64,000 nucleotides of DNA, taken from DATAEE01 sp963725145. GTDB taxonomy: Bacteria; Acidobacteriota; Vicinamibacteria; Vicinamibacterales; 2-12-FULL-66-21. Both the position numbers and the translations under genes were made by a program. Below the pieces are notes generated by a model. That model did no database searches, was not told the origin of the DNA, and was given only the letters and a program-made list of their open reading frames with translations. Within the stretch, counting starts at the first letter, position 1. Each line of letters begins with the position of its first letter. Below, one piece after another: positions 62,037-64,000 of the stretch. The stretch is from NCBI GenBank assembly GCA_963725145.1, contig CAVRXL010000012.1, forward strand, positions 558,001 through 622,000, read 5' to 3'.

Positions 62037-63861
62037 ATGCATATGTTCAGGGTCGCTCTCGCCCTCATCGTTGTCTTGTGTGTGCCGGCGCCGTTGCTGT
62101 CGCAGACGGTCACGCTCGGGGGCACTCTGAACGTTGCCTCCGCCGGCGACTTTGCCAGCCACTCGTTCCAGGATCCCTGGGACATGAACGAGCGGACGGA
62201 TCTGGGCTGGCACCTGAATGGCGTCGATGGACCGCTCTCTAATCTGACCAACGTCTCGTTCAGCGGAGGTGTGTTCTCGGGGACGACGACCTCCTCCGCC
62301 GAAGGGAACGTCTTTCTGCTCGAGACGTCGATCATCGGCGCGGCACGACACGGAAAGATCGGCCCGAATCACCCGATCGACGCCAACACGTACCGCATTC
62401 TCGCCATTCGCATGAACGTGAGCGCGTCCGCCAACGCGAGGCTTCTGTGGTTTCGCGAAAGCATCTACGACACGGCCAGTGCCACGTTCAGCAACTATTT
62501 CAGCGTGACTCCAGGTTGGCGGACGTACTTCGTCAATATTCCGGCGCTGGGAAAGACCGGGCCGACCGACTGGGCGGGCGTGATCCAATCGGTGCAGCTC
62601 AACCTCCTTCCGCCGGGTGGAGCTCCCGTCACGTGGCAGATCGACTGGGTGCGGCTCGTCAGTCAGACTCCGAGTGTCTGCCGCCAGGTCACATGGAACG
62701 GGTTTCGGCGCAGCCGATCTCTATCTCGACTCTGACGGTGCCACCAACGGCAACGAGTCTCTCCTCGCAGCCGGGGTCAACGGCAACACCGCCTCAGGCG
62801 GCTGTGGTGCGAGCGGGGCTGGTTACAACTTTTTCGCCGGCGCGCTCGCGCCAGGCAGCTATTTCGTGCTCGCGCGTCCGGCCGGCAGTGGATCGGGCCT
62901 TACGCGGTCCGCCAGCGCGTATCAGGTAAATGCCATCCCTCTGCTTTCGCTGACGTCGCCATCTGACGAGGGAAGCAGCGACGATTTCGCGACGACGTTC
63001 CTCAGCAACCCGTGGGACATGAATGCCCTCAACGACGTCGATGTGTTTTTCAACGTGAACGGGCAGAGCATCACCAACATTCCCGCCGAGACTCCCGCCG
63101 GCGCCTCACTCGGAAGCGTGCGGGTACTCATGGGTCAGAACGGGCCACCGACGTCGAGCGATCCCATCCTGGCGCTATTGTGGACTCGTCAGGCCAGGAT
63201 CGATCCGATTCGATATCGGGTCTTCACCATCGAGTACGGGCTCCCGAACTTCCCCCGCTGGATCTCTGACGGCGCCGTGTTCCGTGTCGCGTGGCGCGTC
63301 GCCGGGAGCAGTGGCGAATCGGTGGCCGCCGGCATCATCATCAACAGCCGCACGGGCGCCAACGTCGTAGACAAGATCATCATAGACCTGGCCGATCGGA
63401 CTGTTCTGCCGTTGGATCTGGGTTCACCGCTGGGTTGGGTGCCTGGAACCAGTTCGAATCCCGGCATCGACACGTTCCGCCTCGACATGCACGAATTTCC
63501 TCAGACGGTGCCGTTCTTCGTCCGACGGGTCAAGCTCGCGGCGTTCGAGCGCGTCGCGCCAGGAACGAGCTACACGATCCGCTGGACGTCGAGCGAGTCC
63601 TCGGGGACCGTGACCCTCTACTACGACACTGACAAGAACCCCGGCAACGGTCTGACACTTATTGGCAGCGCGCCCGCAAGCGATGGCTCGTTGGCGTGGA
63701 CCGCTCCGAACGTCGGTGGGACGCCCGCGTATTTCATCTACGCCGTGATGGACGATGGGGACGGCAACACCAACGCCGTGTATTCACGCTGGCCCGTCAT
63801 CATCGGGGCCGGGGGAGGCACGGCTCTGACCACGCCGGCCAACCTCCGAATAGTCCGCTGA
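62037..63861 (+). CDS. Secreted protein with duplicated PWDMN module and LRIVR tail, frame broken once
   Basis: About 607 residues once repaired, from ATG 62037 (or 62043). The signal peptide (VALALIVVLCVPAPLLSQ) is clear. Two copies of a beta-rich module begin DFASHSFQDPWDMNERTD (about 36) and DFATTFLSNPWDMNALND (about 317), so the protein arose by internal duplication. VTWN continues as GFGAADLYLDSDG in the next frame: one extra G in a G run at 62700-62702 explains it. A C-terminal domain (SYTIRWTSSESSGTVTLYYDT) precedes the tail TTPANLRIVR. No known family. Possibly carbohydrate-binding, given the beta structure and its setting (inference). Confidence 0.72.
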
Positions 63862-64000
63862 GCTACCCTCTCGAACCTCCAGGGTCAGGACCGCGCGTGG
63901 CTTGATGAATTCCATCCGGGTTTTGACGTTCGACGCCCGGGCGAGCGGACCATCGCACGTGACGAGGACGGCGTCGAGGGCTTCGGCAAGCGCCACGTAG
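63784..64000 (-). CDS. PIN-domain protein, C-terminal part at window edge
   Basis: The frame is open to the right edge. YVALAEALDAVLVTCDGPLARASN is the typical last part of a VapC-like PIN toxin, with the acidic residue of TCDGPLAR as a metal ligand. A normal VapC would stop a few residues later; here the frame runs on for about 40 residues with low coding character and overlaps the end of the secreted protein gene. So the true stop may be missing because of a base error. The N-terminus and any antitoxin lie outside the window. Confidence 0.55.
   Translation of the reverse strand, partial: YVALAEALDAVLVTCDGPLARASNVKTRMEFIKPRAVLTLEVREGSSADYSEVGRRGQSRASPGPDDDGPA

Overview
High-GC bacterial chromosome fragment that looks like an acidobacterium, most likely of the Vicinamibacteria type. 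This is inferred from the secreted proteins built of DxDxDG-type VCBS repeats, a truncated acidobacterial-style ECF sigma factor, in-frame palindromic repeats and very short promoter-to-start distances. No rRNA, intact tRNA, CRISPR array or prophage was seen.

Layout. 1-1,860: a methyltransferase cut by the window edge, then a disturbed block with tRNA/tmRNA 3'-end-like debris, one small secreted hypothetical protein and an ECF sigma gene reduced to its N-terminus. 1,975-8,007: a housekeeping run (class A penicillin-binding protein, holB, PSP1/RicT-like protein, pdxA, smpB). 8,004-22,228: surface-polysaccharide genes (GT-C, GT2, asparagine synthase, methyltransferases, PIG-V-like mannosyltransferase, DegT aminotransferase, RmlD, UDP-sugar dehydrogenase), with a PQQ-type sugar dehydrogenase and a 2-hydroxyglutarate oxidase. 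22,406-25,789: a giant FG-GAP/VCBS secreted protein. 25,866-42,983: GDP-mannose dehydratase, a sulfation pair (PAPS synthetase plus sulfotransferase), three related GT8-like enzymes, three related methyltransferases, and a Wzm/Wzt-type ABC exporter. 43,004-49,846: four secreted VCBS-repeat proteins, one of them a subtilase. 50,031-56,524: a tightly packed minus-strand operon of two epimerases, GT2, methyltransferase and GT2-GT4. 56,598-63,861: a large membrane protein, an initiating sugar-phosphate transferase with a CapD-like extension, a GT2 and a secreted protein. A PIN-domain fragment runs off the right edge.

How it fits together. The genes form most of an ABC-dependent polysaccharide pathway: nucleotide sugars (Gmd, RmlD, UGD-type dehydrogenase, DegT, two epimerases), lipid-linked initiation (WecA/MraY-type), elongation (many GTs), decoration by methylation and sulfation, and export (Wzm-Wzt). 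The export end has unusual fusions: an ATPase with a methyltransferase where the carbohydrate-binding domain is expected, a permease with a CapD-like membrane domain, and a GT8-GT4-coiled-coil-methyltransferase enzyme that resembles a chain-length ruler. The secreted repeat proteins nearby may be the cell-surface partners of this polymer (inference).

Caution. About eleven single-base frame breaks hit otherwise well-conserved genes, several of them in G runs. This looks more like uncorrected sequencing indels than like eleven genuine pseudogenes, and each is marked below.
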